A stretch of 57,798 nt of DNA from Candidatus Caenarcanum bioreactoricola (GTDB lineage: Bacteria > Cyanobacteriota > Vampirovibrionia > Caenarcaniphilales > Caenarcanaceae). Where the stretch lies: positions 5,804-63,601 of the forward strand of contig MOYB01000002.1 of the NCBI GenBank assembly GCA_001899385.1. The letters are read 5' to 3'. The notes below the pieces were generated by a model that saw only the letters and a list, made by a program, of their open reading frames with translations, was not told the DNA's origin and made no database searches. This document shows positions 43,767 to 53,012 of this stretch, one piece after another; positions within the stretch are counted from its first letter, which is position 1; each line of letters opens with the position of its first letter. A program made the position numbers and the translations under genes.

Positions 43767-46186
43767 TGACTAAAATAAGAAAGTTGAAGTCTTTCTCTTA
43801 AAATTTTTAATCTTTCTTTGAAATCATTAGATAAAGAATTTAATTCAGGATCTTCTTTTATTATTTTTCTTGCAAAGTCTTTAGCTCTTTCTAAAAGTTC
43901 TCCTCTACCTATTAAATTTTTTAAAGCAAAATCTGTAATTCCACTTTGTCTATCTCCTATTAATTCACCAGCCCCTCTTAATTCAAGATCTTTTTTTGCA
44001 ATAAGAAAACCATTTTCTGTTTCTTCCATTATTTTTAAACGTTCTAAATTTGGATCACCAAAAAGAAAACAATATGATTGTTCACTTCCACGCCCTACGC
44101 GTCCTCTTAATTGGTGTAGTTGCGCAAGTCCAAATCTTTCTGAATCTTCAATAATCATAATTGTTGCATTTGCTACATCAACGCCTACTTCTATAACTGT
44201 TGTACCTATAAGTATTTGAATTTCGTTTTTACGAAAAGCTTGCATTACTTTTTCTTTTTCTTCATAAATTAATTTGCCATGTACAAGTCCTATATTATAT
44301 TCAGAATAAATTTCTTTTAATTTCTCAGATTCTTGAATAACTGATTTCAAATTAAGTGTTTCTGATTCATCAATTAATGGAAAGATTATATAGGCTTGTC
44401 GTCCTTTTTTTAATTCTTCTTTTACAAAATTATGCACTGCCTTTCTTTCTTTAGCAGAAACTAATTTTGTTTTTATAGCTTTTCTACCAGGAGGTAGTTC
44501 ATCTATTTCAGATAAATCCAAATCTCCATACATAGCAAGTGCTAAAGTTCTTGGGATAGGTGTTGCAGTCATAAATAAACAATCAAATGCGCCTTTTATT
44601 TTTAGTTTTTCTCTTTGTCTTACTCCAAATCTATGTTGTTCATCTATAACAGCTAAACCAAGGTCTTTAAATTCTACTGATTCCTGAATAAGTGCATGTG
44701 TTCCTATAACGATTTCTATTTGTCCGTTAAATAATCCTGTTAATATTTCTCTTTTTGCGCTTATACTTTGTGATCCCACTAAAAGAGCAGTGCATACCCC
44801 TAATTCAGTTAAAATACTTTGACATTTATTAAAATGCTGTTCCGCAAGAATTTCAGTTGGTGCCATTAAAACTGCTTGTTGTCCTCGTTCTACAGCAATA
44901 AGCATTGCTAACATAGCAATTACAGTTTTACCACTTCCTACATCACCCTGAACTAATCTATTCATTGGGTAGTTTTTGCTAAGATCTTTTAAAATATCAT
45001 TGAATACACGTGTTTGAGCATTAGTAAGTTTAAAAGTTAATGATTCTAGATATTTTTGAACAAGTCCTTGTTTCTTTTCTTGAATTTGTCTTCTAATTTC
45101 AGAAAGTTTTTTATTTTCATTTTCTAGATGTTTAAATCCAAAAGGAATTTGAATAAGCATAAATTCATCAAAAGCTAATCTTTCTTTTGCTTTTTCCAAA
45201 GATTCTTCTGAGCTAGGAAAATGAATTTCTTTTATAGCAGTATTAAGTTCTATAAGATCACTTAAATCTTCTCTATATAAAGGGAAACTCTCTTTTATCA
45301 TTTCACCAAAGATTTCTAAACTATTTGCAATTATTTTTCTAAACTTTCTTTGATTAAGACCCTCAGTTAATTTATAAATAGGAATAATTTTACCTAAACT
45401 ATTCAAATCACTTTCTTCTCCATCAGAATCAAGTACTTCAATAAGATAATTTGTAAGTTGATATCTTGTTTTTCGATCGAATTGTACAGTACCTGAAACA
45501 CTCACAAGAGAACCTTGAGGATATTGTTTTTTATACATTTGCACTAAAAAATTCCCTGATTTCCCTGCAAGAAAGCGATTTAATGAAACAGTACCACTAT
45601 CATCACCAATAGTTATATTCATTATATGAAGATTAGGATTTTTAGGGCTTTGAAAGGCAGAGATTTTTTTTATAATACCAGTTATAGTAACATCGGTCCC
45701 AGCCTTGAGATCTTTTATTTTGACTTGTTTAGAAAAATCAAGATGTTCTTTAGGAAAATAAAATAATAAATCTCTAGCAGTTTTAATATTTAGTTTTTCA
45801 AAAAATCTTGCATTTCTTTCTCCAACACCAGAAATCCATTTTATTTCATCATCAAGAGATTTATAATATTTTTTCTTTTCTTCTTCTATTTTTTTTTCTT
45901 TAAGTTCTGTTTCTTCAAAATCTTTAATAGCTATTTTAAGATTATTTATAATTGTCATTCTATCGCCAAGACCACTATATTCATAAAAACTAACTTGTTT
46001 TATAAGTTTTTCAAAAAGATTTTCATTATTTGTCTGATAAATAAACTTAAGAGCTTTTATAATAAAATCAGCAAAATTTTCCTTTTTTCCAGATATATTT
46101 GTAAAATGAGCTTGTTCTTCAATTTCAAAAGCCTTATAAATTTTTTTTATTAATATTTTAAGCTTTTCTTTTAAGGCTGCTTCCAT
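43763..46186 (-). CDS. recG: ATP-dependent DNA helicase RecG
   Basis: 807 aa. N-terminal extension (about 1-100) then wedge/OB domain with DVTITGIIKK; helicase motifs GDVGSGKT (Walker A), MAPTEILAEQHF, VIDEQHRFGVRQRE (DEQH), FMTATPIPRTL and QLRGRVGRGSEQSY; C-terminal YDRQSG-type end. Rescues stalled forks and branch-migrates junctions. The long N-terminus is like cyanobacterial RecG. Confidence 0.96.
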   Translation of the reverse strand: MEAALKEKLKILIKKIYKAFEIEEQAHFTNISGKKENFADFIIKALKFIYQTNNENLFEKLIKQVSFYEYSGLGDRMTIINNLKIAIKDFEETELKEKKIEEEKKKYYKSLDDEIKWISGVGERNARFFEKLNIKTARDLLFYFPKEHLDFSKQVKIKDLKAGTDVTITGIIKKISAFQSPKNPNLHIMNITIGDDSGTVSLNRFLAGKSGNFLVQMYKKQYPQGSLVSVSGTVQFDRKTRYQLTNYLIEVLDSDGEESDLNSLGKIIPIYKLTEGLNQRKFRKIIANSLEIFGEMIKESFPLYREDLSDLIELNTAIKEIHFPSSEESLEKAKERLAFDEFMLIQIPFGFKHLENENKKLSEIRRQIQEKKQGLVQKYLESLTFKLTNAQTRVFNDILKDLSKNYPMNRLVQGDVGSGKTVIAMLAMLIAVERGQQAVLMAPTEILAEQHFNKCQSILTELGVCTALLVGSQSISAKREILTGLFNGQIEIVIGTHALIQESVEFKDLGLAVIDEQHRFGVRQREKLKIKGAFDCLFMTATPIPRTLALAMYGDLDLSEIDELPPGRKAIKTKLVSAKERKAVHNFVKEELKKGRQAYIIFPLIDESETLNLKSVIQESEKLKEIYSEYNIGLVHGKLIYEEKEKVMQAFRKNEIQILIGTTVIEVGVDVANATIMIIEDSERFGLAQLHQLRGRVGRGSEQSYCFLFGDPNLERLKIMEETENGFLIAKKDLELRGAGELIGDRQSGITDFALKNLIGRGELLERAKDFARKIIKEDPELNSLSNDFKERLKILRERLQLSYFSH

Positions 46187-46272
46187 GAATTAATAGCTTT
46201 TTATAACTATTATAACTTATTATAATTTAATAGATTAAGGTAAAATAGAAATATAAATAAAAAAGGGAAATT

Positions 46273-46494
46273 ATGTATTCTACTTATAGATTTAATGCAA
46301 ATGAAATAAATGAAAACTTTTTGAATTCAATTAAATCATTATTTGCTAATAAAGAAATTGAAATTACAATTTCAGAAGTAGATGAAACTGAATATTTATT
46401 ATCTTCTGAAAATAATAAGAATCATATTTTAGAAGCAATGAAAAATACAGAAGATCCAAATAATTTGATAGAAGTTGATTTAAACAAATTATAA
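46273..46494 (+). CDS. Antitoxin of the YoeB-type pair
   Basis: 73 aa, acidic. Likely antitoxin: N-terminal YRFNANEINENFLNSIKSLF, a strand pair IEITISEVDETEYLL, then a C-terminal helix to wrap the toxin. SD AGGGAA before ATG. It overlaps the toxin start by one base (ATAATG). Pattern resembles RelB-like antitoxins of cyanobacteria rather than YefM/Phd. Confidence 0.8.
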   Translation: MYSTYRFNANEINENFLNSIKSLFANKEIEITISEVDETEYLLSSENNKNHILEAMKNTEDPNNLIEVDLNKL

Positions 46495-46751
46495 TGAGAA
46501 AAATTAAATTTGGAGCTTTTGCTTATAAAGATTTTCAAGAATTTAAAATAAAAAATAGAAAATTATATTATAAAATTGTTTTATTGTTAAAAAGTATAAA
46601 GGAAAATCCTTTTATAGGTATAGGGAAGCCAGAACCACTAAAACATGAATTTCAAGGATTATGGTCTCGTCGAATAAACTTAGAACATAGATTAATTTAT
46701 AGAATTACTGAATCTGAAATTATTATAATCTCTTGTAAATATCATTATTGA
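46494..46751 (+). CDS. Txe/YoeB-family mRNA interferase toxin
   Basis: 85 aa. The complete family core is present: GKPEPLKHEFQGLWSRRIN, EHRLIYRI, and the C-terminal CKYHY with catalytic His. YoeB toxins cut mRNA in the ribosomal A site. The upstream acidic 73-aa gene is the antitoxin. Its autoregulation would be through the pair's own promoter region upstream of 46273. Confidence 0.92.
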   Translation: MRKIKFGAFAYKDFQEFKIKNRKLYYKIVLLLKSIKENPFIGIGKPEPLKHEFQGLWSRRINLEHRLIYRITESEIIIISCKYHY

Positions 46752-46793
46752 AAAAGCTTTCTTTTATTGCTTAATATATCATAATCTAAAAAA

Positions 46794-47510
46794 TTAATTA
46801 GTTGATTCAGTAAAAGGTCCTTTAATTTTTGCGTCCATAAATTGTCTTATATATTCATTATCATCTGTTTCAAGATTTTCTTTATTTCCTTCCCAAACAA
46901 TTTTTCCTTTAAATAAACATATTATTTTATTTGCAGTTCTTTTTATTGTTGAATATTGGTGAGTAACAACAATACTTGTACAATTTGAATTTTTACTTAA
47001 TTTATTTATATAATCTTCAATTATTGTTGAATTTATTGGATCTAAACCAGCAGTAGGTTCATCATAAAATATAATTTCAGGATCATTTGCAATTGCACGT
47101 GCAAAACTTACTCTTTTTTGTTGCCCCCCAGATAATTCATAAGGCATATAATTTGCATAATCTTTCATTCCTACCATTTCAAGTTTTTCATGAACTATAT
47201 TTTCTTTTTCTTTTTGTGTTATAGCCCTATCATGAAGTGCAAAAGCAACATTCTCACTAACTGTATAAGAATTTAATAAGGCAGAATATTGAAATGCCAT
47301 ACCAATTTTTTCTTTTCTTAATTTGAAATTCCCTTTATCTTGTTCTTCTAATCCAGATAATATTTTTAAAATCGTTGATTTGCCTGATCCAGAAGGTCCG
47401 ATTATTGCTAAGGTTTCTCCTGAAAAAATTTTAAAATTTATATTCTTGAGAATTTCATGATCTTCATAAAATTTACAAAGATTTTCAACTTCAATAATAG
47501 GGAATATCAT
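46794..47510 (-). CDS. ABC transporter ATPase, MlaF-like
   Basis: 238 aa. Walker A GPSGSGKSTI, Q-loop AFQYSA, signature ELSGGQQKRVSFARA, Walker B IIFYDEPTAGLDP, H-loop VTHQYS. The GLDPINS extension and ELSGGQQKR match the MlaF/Ttg2A phospholipid-transport class. No permease (MlaE) or MlaD gene is in the window, so the partner lies elsewhere. FKBP is upstream and transcribed the same way, 2 nt apart. Confidence 0.83.
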   Translation of the reverse strand: MIFPIIEVENLCKFYEDHEILKNINFKIFSGETLAIIGPSGSGKSTILKILSGLEEQDKGNFKLRKEKIGMAFQYSALLNSYTVSENVAFALHDRAITQKEKENIVHEKLEMVGMKDYANYMPYELSGGQQKRVSFARAIANDPEIIFYDEPTAGLDPINSTIIEDYINKLSKNSNCTSIVVTHQYSTIKRTANKIICLFKGKIVWEGNKENLETDDNEYIRQFMDAKIKGPFTESTN

Positions 47511-47512
47511 TT

Positions 47513-47905
47513 TTATTTTACATCTAAAAGCTCTACATCGAACTTAAGATCTGCATTAGGTGGAATAACATTGCCTGCCCCATAAGCACCATAACCTAGA
47601 TTTGAAGGAATAAGTAAAGTTCTTTTCCCTCCTACTTTCATTCCTTGTATTCCTTTGTCCCAACCTTGGATTACTTGACCTGCACCAAGTTTAAAAGAAA
47701 AAGCTTCTTTACGATCTAATGAACTGTCAAATTTTTCTCCGGAAGGATAAAGTGTACCTGTATAATGAACTGTTGCAATTTGTCCTGCATTTGCAATAGC
47801 ACCATTCCCTACTTGGGAATCAATTATTTGTAATTCTTTAAGTTTTTCTGCTGACACAACTGTATTAATTAAGATTATGAATAAAAATGTTAACAAATTT
47901 TTCAT
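47513..47905 (-). CDS. FKBP-type peptidyl-prolyl isomerase, exported
   Basis: 130 aa. Signal peptide of about 18 residues (LLTFLFIILINTVVSA). FKBP fold with VHYTGTLYPSGEKFDSSLDR, GWDKGIQGMKVGGKRTLLIP, YGAYGAGNVIPPNA. Likely a periplasmic fold helper. Probably cotranscribed with the ABC ATPase downstream. Confidence 0.92.
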   Translation of the reverse strand: MKNLLTFLFIILINTVVSAEKLKELQIIDSQVGNGAIANAGQIATVHYTGTLYPSGEKFDSSLDRKEAFSFKLGAGQVIQGWDKGIQGMKVGGKRTLLIPSNLGYGAYGAGNVIPPNADLKFDVELLDVK

Positions 47906-47956
47906 TTTATTTTATGCTTTAAGGTTATTAAGTTTGATTATATTATAATAAGAATT

Positions 47957-49834
47957 ATGATAAAAAAAACAAAGACTTCTTTAATTTTAATAATAAATTT
48001 CTTCTTTTATTGTCTTTTTTTATTGCCTCTTCAAGCTCAAGAAGAAATGATTCAGGGTAGTAATTCAGATATGACTACTACTGCTGTTCAATGGTCTAAT
48101 AGAGGCATAGAACTTTTTGAACAAGGTGATTATGAAAAAGCTATTCAGTATTTATATGAAGCATGGAAACTTGATGATAAATATTCTGTTGATTATGCTA
48201 AAAATTTAAGTGTTGCTTATAATAATTATGCAAGCATCTTAGGAGAAAAAGGAAAATTAGACGAATCTTTGAAACTTATACAAAAAGCAATATTTTTTGA
48301 TGAAGAAAATGAAACTTCTCAAAAGAATCTTGATTTAGTTTATAAAAATAAAGGACTTAATCCTAATGATTTTAATTTAAGAATAAAACAAGCTCATTCT
48401 TTACGATCTGAAGGTTATATAGAAGAAGCAATTGCAGAATATAAAAAAGCACTCCAATTAAAGATTAAAGATCCAAAAGAAAGTCTTAAAATTAAACTTG
48501 AATTAGCACAGATTTATCAAATCTTATATGGAAAATATATTGAATCTCCTGTAAAAACTAATTTCTTTAATAAAATGCTTGCACTTGTAAAAGAAATAAA
48601 TATAGCCGACCCTAAAGATTATAAGCCTCATTTACTTTTAGGACGTGCTTATTTAACCAGTAATTCTTTAGCTGAAGCAATAGAATCTTTTGAAAATGTA
48701 CTTAAACTTTCTCCTGATAATCAAGAAGCATTAAATTCACTTGTAGTTAGTTGGAAAAAAGTAGTTGATATTGCCCCTAAAGAAGCAAATAATTTAATTG
48801 GTTATGGTAGTGCTTTAGCAAAAGCAGGTAGAATTTTTGATGCAAAAATATATCTTGATCGTGCCAAAAATTTAAAACCTTCTCTTGCAACAGAAATAGA
48901 TGAAATATTAAAACAAAGTAATTCTTCTAGTGCTTTGAATACTGCAAATATTGGATATGAAGAACAAAAAAAAGGAGATAATAAAACTGCTATTGCAAAT
49001 TATAAAAAGGCACTTATGGAAATTCCCCCAGGACCTGAAGCCTCTGATATTTTTTATAATATGGGATTAGCTTATCAAAATGAAAATGATATTATAAATG
49101 CAGAAAATGCTTTTAAACAAGCTTTAAAAATGAATCCTACAAATACTGGGGCAATAGAAGCTTTAAATAAATTAAATAAACAAAAACAAAGTCAAAAAAT
49201 TGAAATTTTAAAAAAAGCTATAAGTTTACAAGAACAAGGGAATTTAAAAGAAGCAATAGATTTATATAAAAAAGTATTAGCTTTTATGCCAGAAGATAGT
49301 CAAACACATTTTAATTTAGGGACTGCATATCAGGCTAATAATCAATTAAAAGAAAGTCTCTATGAATATAAAAAGGCTTTATCTCTTAATCCAGAAAATC
49401 TTGATTATAAAGATGCAGTACAATCTCTTGAACATGCTTTAAATAATGGAGCTGGAAATTTAGCTGAATCTAATAAATTAGTGAAAGAAGCATTAAAACT
49501 TCAATCACAAGCTAAAACAACAGAAGCAATACAAAAATATAGACAAGCAATTGAACTTAGTCAAAATAATGCTCAAGCACATTTTAATTTAGCAACAATT
49601 TTACATGGATTAAAAAAAGAACAAGAAGCAATTCGAGAATATGAAGAGGCTTATCGTTTAGATTCAAATAATTATAGTGAAGCAAAATTTTTTATAGGAA
49701 ATCTTTTGGAAAATTTAGGGAATTTAAATCAAGCACTTGCAAATTATAGAATTTATTTAGAACAAAATCCAGATGGTGATTATGCTCTTCAAACACGTGA
49801 AAGAATAAAATTTATAAATAGATCCTATCCATAA
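47957..49834 (+). CDS. Tetratricopeptide-repeat protein, exported
   Basis: 625 aa. Signal peptide of about 28 residues ending LPLQAQ. From about residue 45 to 620 there are many TPRs (e.g. NRGIELFEQGDYEKAIQYLY, NMGLAYQNENDIINAENAF, NLGTAYQANNQLKESL, NLATILHGLKKEQEAI). Scaffold for protein interactions in the periplasm or envelope. No catalytic domain. Precise role unknown. Confidence 0.88.
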   Translation: MIKKTKTSLILIINFFFYCLFLLPLQAQEEMIQGSNSDMTTTAVQWSNRGIELFEQGDYEKAIQYLYEAWKLDDKYSVDYAKNLSVAYNNYASILGEKGKLDESLKLIQKAIFFDEENETSQKNLDLVYKNKGLNPNDFNLRIKQAHSLRSEGYIEEAIAEYKKALQLKIKDPKESLKIKLELAQIYQILYGKYIESPVKTNFFNKMLALVKEINIADPKDYKPHLLLGRAYLTSNSLAEAIESFENVLKLSPDNQEALNSLVVSWKKVVDIAPKEANNLIGYGSALAKAGRIFDAKIYLDRAKNLKPSLATEIDEILKQSNSSSALNTANIGYEEQKKGDNKTAIANYKKALMEIPPGPEASDIFYNMGLAYQNENDIINAENAFKQALKMNPTNTGAIEALNKLNKQKQSQKIEILKKAISLQEQGNLKEAIDLYKKVLAFMPEDSQTHFNLGTAYQANNQLKESLYEYKKALSLNPENLDYKDAVQSLEHALNNGAGNLAESNKLVKEALKLQSQAKTTEAIQKYRQAIELSQNNAQAHFNLATILHGLKKEQEAIREYEEAYRLDSNNYSEAKFFIGNLLENLGNLNQALANYRIYLEQNPDGDYALQTRERIKFINRSYP

Positions 49835-49928
49835 AAATAATAAATTTGTAAATTAAAAATAAAAAAAATTATTCTATGTTAAAATATGTTGAACTTTAAT
49901 AGTAAAACAATAAAAATATAATTAAATC

Positions 49929-50573
49929 ATGGCTCGATACGTAATCAAGAAAAAGAAGAAAGTAATAAGAAAATTTGGTTCTGTTAATGGTCTTCCTTTA
50001 ACAGTGAATAGAACTTCTAGACCAGGGATGCATGGCAAAAAAAGAGAAGGTAAAAAATCAGAATATGCAAAAGGTTTATTTAATAAAAATAGTTTAAGAG
50101 CTTCTTATGGTATATCAGAAAAGCAATTTAGAAATTATTTTACAAAAGCAGCAAAAGCTTCTGATAAAGGGGAAGCACTCCTTCAAATTTTAGAATTTCG
50201 TTTAGACAATTTAGTTTATAGATTAGGTATTGCTCCTACCCTTCCTGCTGCTCGTCAGCTCGTAGTACATGGACATATACAAGTTGAAAAATTAAATAAG
50301 AACACTGAAGAAAAACAAGAAAGAGTTTTTGAAAAAGTTGATAAACCTTCTTATTTAGTTAAAGTAGGACAAAAAGTAAGACTTAATCCTAAAACTGTAA
50401 AGAAAAAACTTATTATAATTGAAGAAGCTCTTGCAAAAGCAGAATATATAGATTATGTTTCTTTTGACAAAGATAATGTTGAAGGTTGTTTTGCTAGAAT
50501 GCCTTCTGAGTCAGAAATTCCATCTCAAGTAGAGTTAGCAAAAATCATCGAGTTTAGTTCCCGTAAAATTTAG
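49929..50573 (+). CDS. rpsD: 30S ribosomal protein S4
   Basis: 214 aa. Primary 16S-binding protein. RPGMHGKKREGKKSEYAKGL near the start; S4 domain LEFRLDNLVYRLGIAPTLPAARQLVVHGHI. Length fits. It is outside the alpha operon (no rpoA or rpsM nearby), followed by rpmH with a 29-nt gap. Confidence 0.96.
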   Translation: MARYVIKKKKKVIRKFGSVNGLPLTVNRTSRPGMHGKKREGKKSEYAKGLFNKNSLRASYGISEKQFRNYFTKAAKASDKGEALLQILEFRLDNLVYRLGIAPTLPAARQLVVHGHIQVEKLNKNTEEKQERVFEKVDKPSYLVKVGQKVRLNPKTVKKKLIIIEEALAKAEYIDYVSFDKDNVEGCFARMPSESEIPSQVELAKIIEFSSRKI

Positions 50574-50602
50574 TTAAATAATTATAAAAGGAGAATAATA
50601 TT

Positions 50603-50740
50603 ATGCAAATGACATTAAGAGGAAGTCGCAGAAAACAAAGAAGAACTAGTGGTTTTAGAGCTAGAATGAAAACCCATGGTGGAAGAAACGTTATAAAAAG
50701 AAGAAGACTTAAAGGTCGTAAACGTTTAGCAGTTGTTTAA
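50603..50740 (+). CDS. rpmH: 50S ribosomal protein L34
   Basis: 45 aa, starting [20 protein letters not shown] and ending KGRKRLAVV, an unmistakable L34. SD AAGGAG 8-9 nt upstream. It is the smallest certain gene in the window. The rnpA GTG start comes one base after its TAA. Confidence 0.96.
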   Translation: MQMTLRGSRRKQRRTSGFRARMKTHGGRNVIKRRRLKGRKRLAVV

Positions 50741-50741
50741 T

Positions 50742-51095
50742 GTGGCTCTGCCTAAAAAAGAAAAACTTAAAAATCATCATATCTTTAATAAACTTAATAG
50801 TGCAAAGAAAGTTTTTAGTAATAAATATTTTTTATTATTAGGTTTTACATATAATTCTATTGAAAATAAAAATGAATTTCCACAAATTGTATTTATAATA
50901 AAGAAAAAACTTTTAAAATCAGCAGTTAAACGAAACAAAGTAAAGAGACGAATAGAAGAAGCTTATAGGATTAATAGGAAATCATTAAATATAAAGAACT
51001 ATAAATATCTTATATTCTTTTTAACAGCAGAAATACTTGATTTAGACTTCCAAGAATTAAATAAATTTATATTAGAATTAAATAATTATCTTTAA
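50742..51095 (+). CDS. rnpA: Ribonuclease P protein component
   Basis: 117 aa from GTG at 50742; a TTG at 50733 inside rpmH is the alternative. LPKKEKLKNHHIFNKL start, and the RNR motif KRNKVKRRIEEAYR, which contacts the RNA subunit. Standard rpmH-rnpA linkage is kept, but yidD, yidC and dnaA do not follow; the next gene is on the other strand and overlaps its stop by 4 nt. Confidence 0.93.
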   Translation: MALPKKEKLKNHHIFNKLNSAKKVFSNKYFLLLGFTYNSIENKNEFPQIVFIIKKKLLKSAVKRNKVKRRIEEAYRINRKSLNIKNYKYLIFFLTAEILDLDFQELNKFILELNNYL

Positions 51096-52918
51096 TCTGC
51101 TGATAGCAATAAATCTGCTGTTACAGCACCATGATCTGATAAATCTCCAGCAATAGATAAAAGATAAAGAGTTTTTGGATTAGTAGGAGCCCATGTATTA
51201 TCTACATACTTCAATAAAGAAATTTTTCTATCTTGTTTTGTAAGATTGCCTTTAACAAAAATCCAATCAAGTTTCATACAAAATAATTTTCCATAATTTC
51301 TTTCAAAACAATAGGTTGGTTCATAGCCTATAGGAGTTGTAGCATTTGAATTTGATAATAATCTCTGACTTCTATTTGGATTCATAGTAGCAGTGCCTCT
51401 TGTATCTATTACTGTTCTATCATAAAATTCAAAAGGATTAAGTATTTGTGTAAAAAATTTCTTTTCATCAACTAATAAACCTGCTGGATTTCTCCATTTC
51501 CTTAATTGATTTAAAAATTGTACAGTTTGAGAAAGAGGTAATGGATAATTTTCATTTATAAATCCTAATGTTAAAGCTGTAGTTGCAAGATTAGTTGTTA
51601 AAACGGGAAGATCTATTTGATGTTTTATATACCAATAAATTACATGTCTAAGATAAGGTCTTCTTGCTTCTTCACTTGTAGTATTCATATCCCCACCAAT
51701 AAAAATAGGCTGATCATCTTCATTATTTTCTTTTAAATCATTAAGTAATTCACTTAATTCAGCTCGTCGACATTTTACACTGCCCCTATTCTCTAAATGA
51801 GTTGAAACAGCTGTTATATCACCATTAGGAGTTTCTATATCTGCTATAAGTGCCATTCTTGAGCCAATACGTAAAGAAGGAATTGCTGTTTCATCGAAAA
51901 CCGCTTTAAGAGTAGTATTAACTATAGTTTCAAAAGGACCTATTTGTGGCATTTCTTCTGACCACCAATCATAACATCGTCTATGTTTCATTTCAGACAT
52001 AGTAGGATCTTCAGTAAAAGATTCTTTATATCTTAATATTCGAACATTTTTAAGATTCCATTTTGAAAGTAGAGCATTACCATGAAAAGCTTTAAATTTA
52101 GTTGAATCTATTGATTTTAAATTTCTGTATGCTAGCCCTTCATCAAGTATCTCTAAAAATTCTAATCCATAAGCATAGCCTCTACCTATTGCTTGTGCTA
52201 ATTCTTTTACTATATGTTTATATTGAGTTCTAGGCATTCCCCAATCAACTTCTTGTAAAGCAATTACATCAGCTGAATATAAGTCATAGATTTGTTTTGT
52301 AAGTTTATAAATATATCTATATCTATCATTATGATAATGATTTATAAATTTTAAATAAATATCAGAGCATCCACAGCCTTTTTTAATAGAAGAAGGGCAA
52401 AAAATTTCTTTAAATTGTGAATCTGGAGAATTAACAACTTCATCAAGATAAAAATAAAATTGTCTAAGTCTTTCAACTTCAGAGATACCTTGTTTTCTAG
52501 CAGTTTGTGCAATTGCTTTCACAGCATCACCTAAGTCATCCGCACATTTTGTTTCAGGGAATTCTTCAGTTAAAGCAATAATACTAGGATTTTCTTTAAA
52601 TATTAATTTTAATTTTTCAAGAGAATAACCTCTAGTTATATTAAAACTAGCAACTTTAAATTTTTGATTAAGAGTAAATTCTTTTGAAGGTTGCTCTAAA
52701 TCATAATTATAAAATAAAGCTTGTAATTTATTATAATCTTTATATTCTTTATTATTTGGGTAATCGTGATTTAAAGCAAAATCTTCTAATTCCGAATAAG
52801 AAAAAACATTTAGATCTTTAAGAATATTTTGATCTATGGTCTGAGCTTTTGTTATAAGTCCAAATAAATTTATTAAAAATAAAAAAAATACTATTATTTT
52901 AAATTTATCATTATACAT
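51092..52918 (-). CDS. Exported endonuclease/exonuclease/phosphatase-fold protein
   Basis: 608 aa. Signal peptide of about 25 residues (IIVFFLFLINLFGLITKA). The EEP fold is shown by FKVASFNITRG, DVIALQEVDWG (Mg2+ Glu), FIGGDMNTT (Asp-Asn) and SDHGAVTADL (final Asp-His) across about 85-605. Such enzymes are exported nucleases, phosphodiesterases or sphingomyelinase-like; the substrate is unclear. Larger than typical; several inserts. Cys pair CGCSD lies about residue 180. Confidence 0.8.
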   Translation of the reverse strand: MYNDKFKIIVFFLFLINLFGLITKAQTIDQNILKDLNVFSYSELEDFALNHDYPNNKEYKDYNKLQALFYNYDLEQPSKEFTLNQKFKVASFNITRGYSLEKLKLIFKENPSIIALTEEFPETKCADDLGDAVKAIAQTARKQGISEVERLRQFYFYLDEVVNSPDSQFKEIFCPSSIKKGCGCSDIYLKFINHYHNDRYRYIYKLTKQIYDLYSADVIALQEVDWGMPRTQYKHIVKELAQAIGRGYAYGLEFLEILDEGLAYRNLKSIDSTKFKAFHGNALLSKWNLKNVRILRYKESFTEDPTMSEMKHRRCYDWWSEEMPQIGPFETIVNTTLKAVFDETAIPSLRIGSRMALIADIETPNGDITAVSTHLENRGSVKCRRAELSELLNDLKENNEDDQPIFIGGDMNTTSEEARRPYLRHVIYWYIKHQIDLPVLTTNLATTALTLGFINENYPLPLSQTVQFLNQLRKWRNPAGLLVDEKKFFTQILNPFEFYDRTVIDTRGTATMNPNRSQRLLSNSNATTPIGYEPTYCFERNYGKLFCMKLDWIFVKGNLTKQDRKISLLKYVDNTWAPTNPKTLYLLSIAGDLSDHGAVTADLLLSAD

Positions 52919-53012
52919 AGAAAAAATATCTAAAAAAATTAATAACTATATTATAAATTAATTCACCAAAATTAAAAAAATAAAACAAAATAAGTTATTA
53001 TTACTGTCTACA

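Noticed and set aside
43818-44219. 133-aa plus-strand ORF opposite recG
   Set aside because: It mirrors the conserved helicase motifs of RecG; no SD or family pattern.
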